A stretch of 64,000 nt of DNA, from positions 21,341,840-21,405,839 of the forward strand of contig OZ005602.1 of assembly GCA_963930655.1 (NCBI GenBank), in the 5' to 3' direction. The notes beneath the pieces are model-generated. The model did no database searches and had not been told where the DNA came from. It was given only the letters and a program-made list of their open reading frames with translations. Positions 11,023 to 22,251 of the stretch are shown here, piece by piece (the stretch's first letter is position 1; each line of letters starts with the position of its first letter). This stretch comes from Myrica gale. Taxonomy: Eukaryota > Streptophyta > Magnoliopsida > Fagales > Myricaceae. The translations under genes and the position numbers were made by a program.

Positions 11023-13374
11023 ATGTCTGGATTGGAAGACTTCATAAACGGTACTGTTGGGGTCGATGAGCAAGCCATCTCACTCAGCTCCAAGCAATTT
11101 CCAAATCTTGTAAATGAGTTCCACTTCAATATACCCTCCGTGGATCTGGACTTCCTCGAAAATCCATTTCTTCGACCTGATCTGGGCCCCATGGGTTTCA
11201 CTCCGCAGATCTTCGTGGGACAGACGGCAGAGACATACTCTCCGTCCGCTTCTGCTGATAGCTTGAGCACATCGTCTATGGGGATGAGTCCGGGGGCTCA
11301 CTCTCCCTCGGACGACAGTGAGTTCTCGGAAACTGTTCTCAAGTACATGAGTCAAATACTTATGGAAGAGGATATAGAAGACAAACCCTGCATGTTTTAC
11401 GACCCTTTGGGTCTCCAGATCACTGAGAAATCATTCTATGATGCTCTCAGTCAGGAGAATCCTCCTCCTCCCAGTCAACCGCTTCCTTGTATGTATCCCA
11501 ACATCGACGGTCCTGATGATTTTTTTTCTGGAAGCAGTGGAGATTGTGCTACTAATAGGAGTTCTACCACCAGCACTGATCCACAGGGGCTCTATGATCT
11601 TGAGGGATACAAGTCCTCGTTTTCACAATCTACTCTTTCTGGTGACTATGTCCTCCAACCCAATTTCCTGCACAATAACGGATCACAGCTTCAGACGAAT
11701 CCTCTGAACGTTGTGTCCAGTACTGGGGATGGGCTGGAGCTTTTGGCTCGGAACATTTTTAGTGACAGCGAATCTGTTTTGCAATTTAGGAGAGGGTTAG
11801 AGGAAGCTAGTAAGTTTCTTCCTAGGTGCAATCAGTTCCTTATTGATCCAGAAAGTAGCCCGGGGTCAACGGATTTGAACGGAGAAAATCCAAAGGGGCA
11901 TGGTGAGAAGGTGAATTCATCGGATGACTCTAGGGGAAGGAAGAATCACGAGAGGGAAGATATTTATTTAGAAGAAGTGAGGAGTAATAAGCAGTCTGCT
12001 GTTCAGGTGGAAGATAATGAGTTACCGGAGATGTTTGACAAGGTGTTGCTTTGTACTGATTCGCCTTCTGTGCTATGCGGTAGCAATGAACCCTTGCAGA
12101 ATGAAACAAGCAAGGCCTCGCCACCAACCGGGCAGACACGAGGAGCTAATGTTGGGAGGAGTCGTGCGAAGAAACAGGGCAAGCAGAAGGAGACGATTGA
12201 TTTGAGCACCCTTTTGATTCAATGTGCACAAGCGATGTCGGCAGGTGATTGTAGAAATGCTAATGACTTACTGAAGCAGATTAGGCAGCACTCTTCCCCT
12301 TTTGGGGATGGGTCTGAGAGGGTGGCCCATTTCTTTGCTAATGGCCTCGAGGCACGCTTGGCTGGCACCGGCATCGGAGCTCAAATCTTTTATGCTTCCT
12401 TAGCCTCTAAGAGGATCTCAACTTCTGACATGTTGAAAGCGTACAAAGTTCATCTTTCAGTCTGTCCTTTCAGAAGGACCTCTCTCTTCTTTGCTAACAG
12501 AATGATTTATGAAGTAGCAGAGAAAGCAAAACGGCTTCATATTATAGACTTCGGCATCCAATATGGTTTCCACTGGCCACTGATGATTCAGAAACTCTCA
12601 AAAAGACCTGGTGGACCTCCCAAGCTACGTATTACAGGGATAGAGCTCCCCCAACCAGGATTCCGTCCGACAGAGCTAATCGAGGAGACCGGTCGTCGCT
12701 TGACAAGGTATTGCGAGCGGTTTAATGTTCCTTTTGAGTATCAAGCCATAGCATCAAATAACTGGGAGACAATTGAAATTGAGCGCCTCACCATTGATCG
12801 AAGCGAGGTGATTGCTGTGAACTGTTGGTTCCGCTCCAAGAACATATTTGACGAGACAGTTAAAGAGACCAGTCCACGGGATGCATTTTTGAACTTAATA
12901 AGGAGGATGAATCCTGATATTTTTGTCCATTCTATTGTTAATGGAACCTACAATGCTCCCTTCTTTGTCACAAGGTTCCGAGAGGCACTCTTCCACTTCT
13001 CTACATTGTATGACATATTTGACGTCACACTTCCACGTGATAACCAAGAAAAGTTGATGTTTGAGAGAGAGTTCTATGGGCGGGAGGCCATGAACGTCAT
13101 TGCATGTGAAGGCTTAGAGAGGGTTGAGAGGCCGGAGACGTACAAGCAGTGGCAAGCTCGGACTATGAGGGCTGGCTTCAGGCAGCTCCCCTTGGACCAA
13201 GAGCTCGTGAATATCTTCAAGGCCAAGATGAAGGAATGGTACCACAAGGATTTTATACTCGAGGAAGACAACCACTGGTTGCTTCAGGGATGGAAAGGCC
13301 GGATTGTCTACGCATCCACTTGTTGGGTGCCGGCTTCAAAATCTTGTACACAGGATATTTGTAAAAATTCCTAA
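11023..13374 (+). CDS. GRAS transcription factor, LISCL type (copy 2), C-terminally extended
   Basis: Intronless gene of 783 residues. The ATG at 11023 (MSGLEDFINGTVG) is chosen; the 20 codons upstream have no ATG and no family resemblance. Its NEFHFNIPSVDLDFLENPF segment matches the N-terminus encoded at 63811, supporting this start. The LISCL acidic motif lies at about residues 97-125, a basic KNHERED-type stretch near 307, and the GRAS domain runs from about 390: LLIQCAQAMSAGD (LHRI), LHIIDFGIQYGFHWP (VHIID) near 504, NPDIFVHSIVNGTYNAPFF (PFYRE) near 630, and the SAW block. All GRAS blocks look intact. Unlike the other copies, whose proteins end at CWVPA followed by TAG, this copy has TCA there and reads 12 further residues (SKSCTQDICKNS) to the stop. 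Likely a functional nuclear regulator. Confidence 0.95.
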   Translation: MSGLEDFINGTVGVDEQAISLSSKQFPNLVNEFHFNIPSVDLDFLENPFLRPDLGPMGFTPQIFVGQTAETYSPSASADSLSTSSMGMSPGAHSPSDDSEFSETVLKYMSQILMEEDIEDKPCMFYDPLGLQITEKSFYDALSQENPPPPSQPLPCMYPNIDGPDDFFSGSSGDCATNRSSTTSTDPQGLYDLEGYKSSFSQSTLSGDYVLQPNFLHNNGSQLQTNPLNVVSSTGDGLELLARNIFSDSESVLQFRRGLEEASKFLPRCNQFLIDPESSPGSTDLNGENPKGHGEKVNSSDDSRGRKNHEREDIYLEEVRSNKQSAVQVEDNELPEMFDKVLLCTDSPSVLCGSNEPLQNETSKASPPTGQTRGANVGRSRAKKQGKQKETIDLSTLLIQCAQAMSAGDCRNANDLLKQIRQHSSPFGDGSERVAHFFANGLEARLAGTGIGAQIFYASLASKRISTSDMLKAYKVHLSVCPFRRTSLFFANRMIYEVAEKAKRLHIIDFGIQYGFHWPLMIQKLSKRPGGPPKLRITGIELPQPGFRPTELIEETGRRLTRYCERFNVPFEYQAIASNNWETIEIERLTIDRSEVIAVNCWFRSKNIFDETVKETSPRDAFLNLIRRMNPDIFVHSIVNGTYNAPFFVTRFREALFHFSTLYDIFDVTLPRDNQEKLMFEREFYGREAMNVIACEGLERVERPETYKQWQARTMRAGFRQLPLDQELVNIFKAKMKEWYHKDFILEEDNHWLLQGWKGRIVYASTCWVPASKSCTQDICKNS

Positions 13375-14760
13375 GTAGGGTTGCGCCGGCAATTTAACAT
13401 TTTTCACTCTCTTTTGTCCAAGGGACTGTACATGAGTGTGTCGGTATTTATGCGTAGGAAGATAAATTTGGGTAGATCTGTTACATCTGTATTCTTATTT
13501 TGTTCCCGGCTTTCTACATTATGTTTTTTATTCGTTGGGTTGATCAATTTTGATGCTTTAACGGGTTTATTGGTTTTGCTGTGATCAATTTTGATGCCTT
13601 CGTTTTTAAATTTTAGGAACAAATACACTTTCCATAAGAGGGTTTGACACAGTGCACAAATACACTTTCCACAAAGGGAGTTTGACACATTGCACACTTT
13701 TGCCATGTCCTTCATTAGAACTTATGACAACAATAACCCCGAACAAGTTTGCCATGAATTGACTAGAATGTACTTTTTTTTAGGAAACAAACTTGTATAT
13801 TAAAATCCGAGAAATACCATTGACACAAGCTAGAAAAACACCGAAAGACAAACAAAAAACTTAATCGGACTTAAATGCCCTATATTAAGCCGAATACGCA
13901 AATTCGAAAACAAAACCGAGTAAGACAACCATAAACCGACATCAAGAGTTGGAACACACAACAACGGATCACAAAAAACCTGCCGCATATGGCGACGTCA
14001 ATTTCCACTAAGGAAGGGCGTTCAAAGCAACGATCCGACTCCCTCAGGAAAATCTTCAAGCTAGCATCAGCATCAGCAGAATCTGTCTAAAAAGAGAAGG
14101 TAAGAGGAACAAAAATGCCGGTACCCACGCGTCGACGAATGGTTACCGGACTGAGACGAAAAGGATCGCGTAGAGCAGCTGCCAATGGCGAGATGGAGCG
14201 CGTACTCCAAAAATACCGTTCGGACGTTGTATAAAAAGAGTCTGGATGGTATTGTATAAATTGTGATGATTCTAATTGCCATTCAGTTACGACGTTTTGG
14301 AATTTTTCACCCTGCAACGATTCCGAATGAGATTTTATTCTTGTGACGATTTTTATCGTCACTCATTCACGACGCGTGTATGTTGTCACACCAGAAACAG
14401 TCCAAACGTGTTTTTGACTGGCCCGGATAGTTTTGGCGTTCCTGGATGGTTTTGGGTGAAAAAATTAATATTTTGTCATGGAAAGTTCACTTTAGGTGAC
14501 AAAATTTGGTTTGACACCCAAAATTTTGTCACCTAAAACAACATTTCTTGTAATAACTAACCATTTTTGAATATCGGAACAAAATGGACAAGTATGCCAT
14601 GTGCAGAACACGCGATTGACATTTCTGTTTGAAATAACATATAAATAGACGACGGGGTGCAAACTTGAAGGAAGCCTAAACCATGTGGGTGAAATTGTCA
14701 AAATTAAAAGAACGAGGTGTAAAGTTTTAGGACCCTCAAACCACGTGGGTGCAAAGTATT
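13375..14760. other. 3' flank of GRAS copy 2 and intergenic DNA, possible LINE 3' end
   Basis: A run of eight T at about 13774 is followed by ggaaacaaacttgtatatta and sequence to about 14110 that, read on the minus strand, resembles the poly-A-tailed 3' end of a plant LINE. This is a weak call. Two short direct repeats (acaaatacactttcc) occur near 13618 and 13658. Near 14690-14755 there are phrases such as ccacgtgggtgcaaag like those in the fold-back elements nearby. No protein was recognised. Confidence 0.3.
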
Positions 14761-14767
14761 AACCCTT

Positions 14768-15010
14768 AATGTTTCTTGTGCTTTCTCTATTATAACTCAT
14801 TAGACGCACAACAAGCTTATGCTTTCAAGGCTCTCACTAATGATTTCATCCCCTGTGCATACTGCATGAGATAAGATTAGAGAGCTGCAAGCCTGATAGA
14901 TCATACGGAGGAATAGTCAGAGAATCTAAGTTTAGGGCACCTTTTCTAGCAGAGCCAAAATAGCTTTTATTCCAAACCTGCCTAACACATCGCGACTCTT
15001 CAATTGCCCA
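14768..15010 (+). repeat. Direct repeat, upstream copy (partner at 17898-18125)
   Basis: This stretch matches 17898-18125 over about 230 bp, sharing taatgtttcttgtgctttct, atgctttcaaggctct, ggaggaatagtcagagaat and ccaaaatagctttt. The partner lies directly behind the EG45-domain gene, so this copy may be the 3' flank of an earlier tandem copy whose coding part is lost. Confidence 0.75.
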
Positions 15011-15756
15011 TATGTATAGCAGATCTTCATAAATCAATCTCAAAATTAATTTGAATATTGAGTCTTGATGCTGACTACTTCTGTGTCAACTATTGTTTTT
15101 GTTACATTGCAATGATCAACTATTGATGTTTTGCACATTCCGTTAGAATTTTATTGTCAATTTTGATGGGAATTAATTTTTTAGCATTTAATGTTTTGAT
15201 TTTTTCTCTCTCATAAAATGGTCACGGTCAAATAAATTATGGGGATAAAATTACCATTTCGCACATAAAATATTAATGAAATTAATAGTTGGTAGGTGTA
15301 AAATGATAAAAATAATAGATTGTGGTGCAAAGTCTCGAGACTGCAAAATGTATTTTTTTTTTCAAATGGATATAACTTGACCCCCGAGAGGAACATATGA
15401 AACTCCTATCTGACATTTGTCTGAAAATGTTCAATCCTTGACCTTTCACTTCTCTCTACCTTTTCAGTTGTCTAAAAATGTCTCCTTGACTTTTCCCTTC
15501 TCAAAAATCATCTTGGCGTAGAAGTAAAATTGTTCATCCAAACAAAATGTCACTCGTAAAAGTTTCATCATAAAACAACGTGACAGTGGGATTCTACTTT
15601 GAGACGGTGAATATATAACCCTAAAATTAATCAAATATGTATATATTAATTCTCGTGGTTGTTCTTTCAAGTCATTGGAAGCCATTTTGGATTTTTTGGG
15701 GATTTTCAGATATAAAAAGGAAAGTAAGCTTCAACATTGTAGCACGAGAAGGCATC

Positions 15757-17745
15757 ATGCGAGTTGATATCATGTGGATTCTAATTGTGGCCATGGGAGT
15801 AGTCGTCTGCCTTCACTCGGTTATAGTATATGGGGAAGAAGATACAACAATCTACCATTTTCGTACGATTATATCTACAGCAACATACTATGATCCACCC
15901 TATGTCCGTAAGATTATATCTCTTTGTTACTCTGTGCGTATACATTAATTATTCTCTTTCAGGTAAATGTCCCACGACTTTAACAATATTATCAATTAAG
16001 AGGGAATTATGTCTCATTTTCTTTTTTACCAATTCAAGAGCATCACGAGAAAGTTAACATAAACCCACGTTTTGTTTGGTAAAAAAGGATAATGGTTAGG
16101 AATATTGAAATACATGTTTTATTTTTTATTTTTTATTTGTCTATTTTTATTTTTAGGCTTAAATGTATCTTATACACCTGTGGTATGCTTAAATTGCTGA
16201 TATGCCCCCCTGGTTAAGAAAGTTGTTTTAATACCTCTGGGTAATATTTCTGGTTAACAAAATACCCTACGTCCACTTCCCGTTTAAAAAAGCGACAAGA
16301 AGTGGTGAAGTGACATTCCTCAACATGTCTGCACGAATAAAAATACACCACGTGAAATATGGGCCCACTTTCACCATGTCATATGCTTAGTCAACTCAAA
16401 TGTCACGTCAACTTATCTAAAATTTGTTTTCATTTTTTTTAAATGGTGTGACATTTGAGTTGATTGGGCATATGACATGAGAAAGTGAGCTCAGATGACA
16501 CGTGACACATTTTTATTCGTGCATATGTGTTGAGGAATGTCACTTCACCACTTCCCTTTAGTTTTTTTAAACGGAAAGTGGACTCAAGGGTATTTTGTTA
16601 ATAGAAATTTTACCCAGGGGTATTAAAACAACTTTCTTTACCAAAAGTGCATATATGCAACTTAAGCATACCGTAAGGGTATGAGGTGCATTTAAGTCTA
16701 TTTTTTAATCTACTCGAAGTCTTTCTTTCATTTTTGTTATTTAAAGAATATGGGAAAAAGACACTTTGAGCCCTTAAACTATCAAACCAATTACAAATCG
16801 GGCCACAAACTATCAATCTTGACAAATTGAGCCCACGAACTACTATATTTTATCAATTTGCACCTTGAACTAAAATTTGACGGTCAAAATAGTCTGATTT
16901 GAGCCACGTGGCACAATTTTGACCGTCAGATTTTAGTTTAGGGCGCGATTTGATAAAATTTGGTAGTTCGTGGGCTCAATATATCAAGATTCGTAGTTTG
17001 ATGCCCTATTTTTAATTTGCTTAATAGTTTAAGGGCTCAAAGTGACTTTATCCCAAATAATAACTTACATGAATGCATGTATGACCCATTAAAAAGTAAC
17101 AAACCTTTATTGAGCGACGGTCTATCTGGACGCTTGTGGTCCTTTTTTGTTTGTGTTGTCCCGACTCTTGTGGTCTTTTCCTGTTCGTGTTATGGCCCGA
17201 CCCTTAAGGTTGGATTGTATCCCGACCCTCTTTGCCTGTTTATGGTTGCCTCACAACCCTTATGACTGTTTATGATCCCGACGCTTGTTGCCGCTATCGG
17301 ATATTTGGATCCACTTATATTATAGGACCTTTGAGCCGTTTAGGTTTTTTGAGTGGTCCTTTGGACATGATTCTGTATGTACTTGCTGCTATTTTTCTTG
17401 GATTTTAATAAATGAAGTACATTTGCCTAGAAAAAAAGAAGTAACAGTCATTGTCTCTTGGCAGCCTCTGCATGTTTTGGGTATAAAGACAAGGGTCGTT
17501 GGGTTGCTGCAGCAAGCGAAGCCATATGGAAGAATGGGTCTGTATGTGGGAGATGGATTTCAATCAAATGCATTGGAGGCACAAACCTCACACCAGATCC
17601 ATGTATTACCCAACCTTACTACCTTTTTCAAATTGTTGATCATTGCCCAAATTGTAGTTCAACCATCAATCTTTCCCGAGATGCTTTTGCTTTGATCGGC
17701 AATCTAAGTGCAGGAAAAATCAAGATCCTCTATCACCTATGGTAA
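15757..17745 (+). CDS. EG45-domain / plant natriuretic peptide-like protein (two exons)
   Basis: Predicted exons 15757-15907 and 17465-17745 join to 143 residues. Exon 1 encodes a signal-peptide-like start (MWILIVAMGVVVCLHSVIVY) and the family hallmark TATYYDPPYV; it ends at a gtaag donor. Exon 2 follows a gcag acceptor, restores the proline codon, and encodes SACFGYKDKG, AAASEAIWKNGSVCG, QIVDHCPNCSSTINLSRDAF and AGKIKILY. The six cysteines expected of the family (CFG, VCG, KC, PC, HC, NC) are present. Members are small secreted proteins with an expansin-like double-psi beta barrel, linked to water and ion balance and to stress. The 1.56 kb intron is swollen by two fold-back elements. Start could also be the ATG at 15772. 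The reading frame appears intact; expression is unknown. Confidence 0.8.
16155..16699. mobile_element. Fold-back MITE in the EG45-gene intron (about 545 bp)
   Basis: Two arms of about 245 bp are near-mirror copies around a loop near 16420-16445. Left arm starts aggcttaaatgtatcttata; the inverse of the right end reads agacttaaatgcacctcata. Internal matches include tcaactcaaatgtcac and gaagtgacattcctcaaca with their inverses. No coding capacity. A target duplication could not be fixed because both flanks are T-rich. Confidence 0.8.
16748..17058. mobile_element. Second fold-back MITE in the same intron (about 310 bp)
   Basis: Left end gggaaaaagacactttgagc and the inverse of the right end gggataaagtcactttgagc pair over about 140 bp; the centre (gacggtcaaaat and attttgaccgtc) is also self-complementary. 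It belongs to a different family from the neighbouring hairpin. Confidence 0.8.
17085..17300 (+). repeat. Degenerate short tandem repeat in the intron
   Basis: Phrases of the type cccgac-cttgtgg-cctgttcgtgtt or tgtttatg recur five or six times with spacings of about 40-50 bp. The repeat is strongly diverged and has no recognised role. Confidence 0.4.
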
Positions 17746-17897
17746 CTAATATATATGTAGTTTCATTAGTTATTGGGCACTCCTCTGGGAGCTCATGACT
17801 ATTGAGAGGAAATTAAGATGGAAAATTGAATCAACCCACTATGGATCCTTTTTATTGCAGATTAATGGAGTATTTCAACAACTAAGATATATAAATT

Positions 17898-18125
17898 AAT
17901 GTTTCTTGTGCTTTCTCTCTTGCAAATCATTAGATGCACAAAAATATATGCTTTCAAGGCTCTTACTTATAATGATCTCATCCCTTGTGCATACTGCCTG
18001 AGACAAGATCAAAGAGCACAAAGACTGCAAGCCTGCAGATAGATATGGAGGAATAGTCAGAGAATCCAAGTATAGGACACCTTTTCTAACATATCCAAAA
18101 TAGCTTTTCTTCCAACGTACCCTAC
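17898..18125 (+). repeat. Direct repeat, downstream copy (partner at 14768-15010)
   Basis: Matches the segment at 14768-15010 as described there. Its position about 150 bp after the stop codon of the EG45-domain gene makes it likely 3' UTR or flank of that gene. Confidence 0.75.
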
Positions 18126-19287
18126 CCAACTCATCTCATTGTAAAGCGCAGGCACAATATAATTCAAAAATCACACAGTCACTGCCTCAAGAGATAATTG
18201 AGAAATAAAGACGCCCACATGGAGACTCTTCAATTGCCTTAATTAGTCGACTGTTACAGCTATTACAAGTGTGTAATGGGTTACGACCGTTAAAATAGCC
18301 CCTTAGGATGAGTGGTAATGGTATAGAATTATTTATAAATTTCTCTCTCAGTTGTTAGTTCTCCTTGTAATATACTCTACCATCGGGCTTAAGTGATGAT
18401 GAATTCCAATTAAAGTATGCGGAACAATCCGTATTTTGGGTATAAATTAGGTTTACTGAAAATTCTTCTCCCGTGTAAATTATTTTATGAGAATTTATTT
18501 GATATGTTTGAATAAATTTTCTCACAATTGTATTATTAGATGTATGCCCTCAAAATCAATAATTTAAAATAATTATAAGATAATTATTGTTATTGATTAA
18601 TCAGTTAGATGTCGGTTTAGTAATCTTGTACTGGTATTGGATATCTGTGAAAATTCATCGGATTCTTCTTGTAAAATCTTGCATTTTTCTCTGTTCTTCA
18701 TGTGTTTCTAGAAGTGTATCTAGTTCTTGAGACTTTTGTAATAAACCTCTTAATTTGTTTCTCGATGAATTACTTTTGACTTTAATTTTATGCTCCAGTT
18801 ATCTTTAAAGAGCTTAATTAAAGTGAAAGTACGTGCCCCTGTCTGCTTGCTTTTGGCCGGTGCTTCTACCTCTGCAACTACTAGCCCACCACAGCTGCTT
18901 CGTAGCTAACTTTGCTGAAAAATTATGAATCATCTGATCAGGCTTTAGCTAGTGACCAACGCATTATGCTGGTGGGCAGCAGGGATGCATTAGCCATTTG
19001 CCGTACGTCCTTCAATATATATACAATTAAATCATGACTTAGTAGTTATCAAATTGGAGGTAAAGGTGGAAGCATATATAAATGGTGGGAGCTAGTGATT
19101 ATATCTTATGAGCTTGCGAACATGGTGTATTTTAAGAGCAATTTTTTAGTCATCTAGTAAGTCGTGTAGCCTAGAACTCACTATATGGGCTCTGCGGCTA
19201 GATCGCTTAGGTTTCAGCACCTCTAGCATCACATTCTGTCATTTGCTCCTTGATAGAATGAAAACGCTTGTTTTCAGCACCCCTAGA

Positions 19288-19305
<18 letters not shown>
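18126..19305. other. Intergenic DNA
   Basis: No gene recognised. AT-rich DNA with short phrases that recur elsewhere in the window (gcaactactag-ccaccac at about 5397 and 18877). A TA dinucleotide tract lies at about 19286-19310. Confidence 0.4.
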
Positions 19306-19309
<4 letters not shown>

Positions 19310-19318
<9 letters not shown>

Positions 19319-19415
19319 TCTAGGTAACTTGCGAGAGGGGGCTGGGTGAGTCGACCCCTAGACCCTCCTTTTTTGGGAGGAGGCGCCAACTGAGCTACAA
19401 GCTCACTGGCAAAGA
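19310..19415 (-). mobile_element. tRNA-derived SINE-like element
   Basis: Read on the minus strand, the element has an A-box-like tagctcagttgg (19397-19386) and a B-box-like gggtcgactca about 40 bases further on, then ends near an A-rich run (plus-strand T11 and TA tract). This is the layout of a Pol III-type plant SINE. It is short and no target duplication was found. Confidence 0.5.
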
Positions 19416-19705
19416 CAACTATACTTGGTTGATTATTTTTGAAATATACTAGCCGGAATAAAATATTTTGCAACTTAAAAGAGTATATTAAATTTTGCCC
19501 ATAAATATGGTGCTTATTATGATGTTTTAAAAAAAATAGTTTATGAAAATTTTAAACTTAATTTGTTTTCCAAAAAATAATAGAACTTTTTTACCGTTGA
19601 CTTGCAAACTTTTTACTTGACCTTAGTTTAAGCTACTTATAAAATATTAAAAACAAGTAACAAACTATAAAATTTATTCTACAAGTAAACAAATAGACTT
19701 AAAAA

Positions 19706-19890
19706 CTCAACATGTAGCTCAAGTGGTAACTAGGGGAATTTTTGAGAGTGGGTTAGGTGCACACTCAGAAGTTCAAACAACCATTTGTGCAAATAATTCG
19801 CAACTTAAATGAGGTTAGTAGGCTGTTAAATCTTCTTGAGGTTTGTCACGTTGTTGAATTCAACTTGTGCGGATACTAGATTAGGTTCGT
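19706..19890 (+). mobile_element. Possible second tRNA-like SINE remnant
   Basis: An A-box-like tagctcaagtgg near 19713 is followed about 50 bases later by agttcaaacaacc, a weak B-box match. The remaining body has no poly-A tail that I can fix, so the 3' limit is approximate. Confidence 0.35.
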
Positions 19891-21296
19891 TCGAGCTCGA
19901 TGCACATAAATCGGTGTCCAGATTTCCCTCGTTACCCAAAAAGAACTCACAATTACTTAGGAAAAACAAAAAGAAAATTGAAAACTAAGTTATTAACTTC
20001 AAGATGGAGCAAAGCACAATTTTCTTCTTTGTGTTTTTTTATTTATCATAATTACTCTAAAATATTATTAATTCAAGGAGATTCATAAACATCAGTTACA
20101 AGCTCCAAAGGGCGTATCAGACACTCCGAATAAGATGACAGGCCAATGAGAAGGGGGCGTAAGGGTCATACAAACCAAAAAGGGAGGGTCTGGGGGTCGA
20201 CAAGCTACCAACAGTGGAAAAAAGAAACCAAACAGCAGACTAGAGTGGCAGAGGCGGCGGTTGGAGGAGATCAAAATGGTTGTGCGTGTGGACCCCAAGC
20301 GTCGGCGAGTTGACATACGGTCGTGGTAGACAAGAGTGTCGGGAGGCCCAGAGGCTAGTCGGACGACACATGCTCATCAAAGAAGATCGGAAAACTACTT
20401 AGAATGGAATAAAAAGGCACATGGGCGTGAAGCTCCACGTGCCGGCCAATTAGCAGTTGGCTTGGATGGAGACGAATGTCGGACAATGCTAAAGTCATTC
20501 CCGTCATTCGTGACCTTCAAAAATCTCCAAAAAAAAAAAAAAAACGTAGATCTGAGTTTCAAGTGCGTCGAAAAAAAATCTCAAAAAGTGACTAGAACAT
20601 AGAAAGAAGGCAGTGGTCGACTTGATTTGCTAAGCACAATTTCCTTCTACATACTTCTAGAACTATTCGATGTTAAATAATCAACTGTCTCAAAAACTTC
20701 AAGGTAAACCAATTTGTCTAGAAATGAATTTAATCTTTAAATAGAAAATAAAGCATAATGAGTACTCAATTTCAAGACCATTACTCTCATCTGGAGTAAA
20801 ATATTTGTGCGCAATTTTTCATGATCGATTAAGGAGGTAAACTTTTTTAGTGGGGATAATTAATATTTTATTTGAGTAATTAAAAAAGGGTAAATTTAGT
20901 TAAATCTATTCCGGTCCATAGTTATTTCAAGTAGTAGAGGACATATTATGGGCATTAATTGAATGGATGTGGTAAGAAAATTTCCTATCGTCCTTCTGAC
21001 CCAACATTTTGCATCATTTTCCCACATTTTCCATCCAATTTTCTGTAACCTTTGAGGCTACTCTATGGATACGGATAACTAATTGAATATATTTTCTTAG
21101 GGACCAACCAGGTGAATTTTTTCCCATTAATTAGTTGACGCCAGTCAGTACATGGAAGAACATGCAAATTCTCAACCGCACTGTAATGCGAGGGTCGTGC
21201 CGAACGAAATCAATTCTTTTTAGAAAGAGAAGGATCTAATCAGGGGAAAAGAAACAAAAAATTGCCCAAGGATTTGTCTCGTGGAGAGTTCATCTC
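19891..21296. other. Intergenic DNA
   Basis: Nothing recognisable. A run of 16 A lies near 20528. Open frames at 20092-20316 (minus) and 20336-20602 (plus) have no family motif. Confidence 0.4.
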
Positions 21297-22208
21297 GGGT
21301 TCGGTTACTGTGCAAAGTACAATGGTGTGAAGTGATGTGAAGTAGTGGTTGAGATGTTGAGTTGAAAATCCGACGGTCCAAGGGAAGATACGTCATTTAA
21401 TGAGAGATTTATCTCACCAACTCGTACCCGACCAGTGAAAATCTCGACCCGTCGCCTGTGAAACCAACCCTTCCAACCCATTCTAGTTGCTTGCCTCTTC
21501 ATTGTTGAGACTAGATTTGGGCTTGCTTCTTCAGGTTTGCTTCTTCACAGGAAAATGTGTAGCTTCCATATCCCGCGTCTATTCTTCTTCAAGTGTGTGT
21601 TTGGGATGGAAGGGTAATTGTGCCTTGATTATTTTCAAGGACCAAAACCTTATATTGGAATGGGAGGATGGAAACGCAGTCTCAGTCCCAGGAACTAGGA
21701 GGAGAGGGAAACATTTTCCTTGAAAATGGAAGAAGAGGAAATGACAACAGAATGCATTTGGTTGGACAAGGGACCAGAGAGCGCTCCATTGTTGCAGACG
21801 ACAAGAGAGACAGCCTCAAGCACTTTTTTTATTCTTTCATTTTTCAGGTGCATGTGCTGATCCAAGGAAAATATTTAGCGATTGGATTTTGTTTCAGGAT
21901 TTCTTATTATAAGCATTTACCCCCTCAAAATAAGCAATCACAAAAGGAAGCTTGAACGATGAAGAAGAATTGAAGAGGCAAGCCCAAATCTAATCTCAAC
22001 AATGAAGAGGCAAGGGAAGAGCAGAGATCTGAAAAGGCAAACGGGTGAGAAGGGTTGGTTTCAAAGGTGATGGGTCGAGATTTTCACAGGTCGATAGGAA
22101 TTCATTAAATAACGTGTCTTCATTGGGACCGTTGTATTGTCAACTCAACATCTCAGCCGCTGCTTCACATCACTTCACACCATTAAGCTTTGCACAATAA
22201 CTGAACCC
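21297..22208. mobile_element. DNA element with long terminal inverted repeats (about 250 bp arms)
   Basis: The left end gggttcggttactgtgcaaa and the inverse of the right end gggttcagttattgtgcaaa are matching termini. Pairing continues through ggtgtgaagtgatgtgaag, gagatgttgagttga, tgaaaatctcgacc, and ttgcctcttcattgttgaga, giving arms of about 250 bp and a 420-bp centre. Long arms suggest a non-autonomous Mutator-like element, but no 9-bp target duplication was seen. The centre encodes no recognisable transposase. Confidence 0.7.
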
Positions 22209-22251
22209 AAATCATTAGAGCCAAACGCCAAACGCCAAACGTAATACACCC

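Noticed and set aside
11019-13364. Open frames in other phases overlapping the GRAS genes
   Set aside because: Shadows of the real coding frame; none shows a motif or a separate promoter.
19386-19397. A tRNA gene on the minus strand
   Set aside because: Only A- and B-box-like segments are present; no acceptor stem or anticodon arm can be folded, so a SINE is more likely.
21487-21955. Overlapping open frames in the long-TIR element as a transposase
   Set aside because: No MULE or hAT transposase motif; the frames span inverted-repeat sequence.
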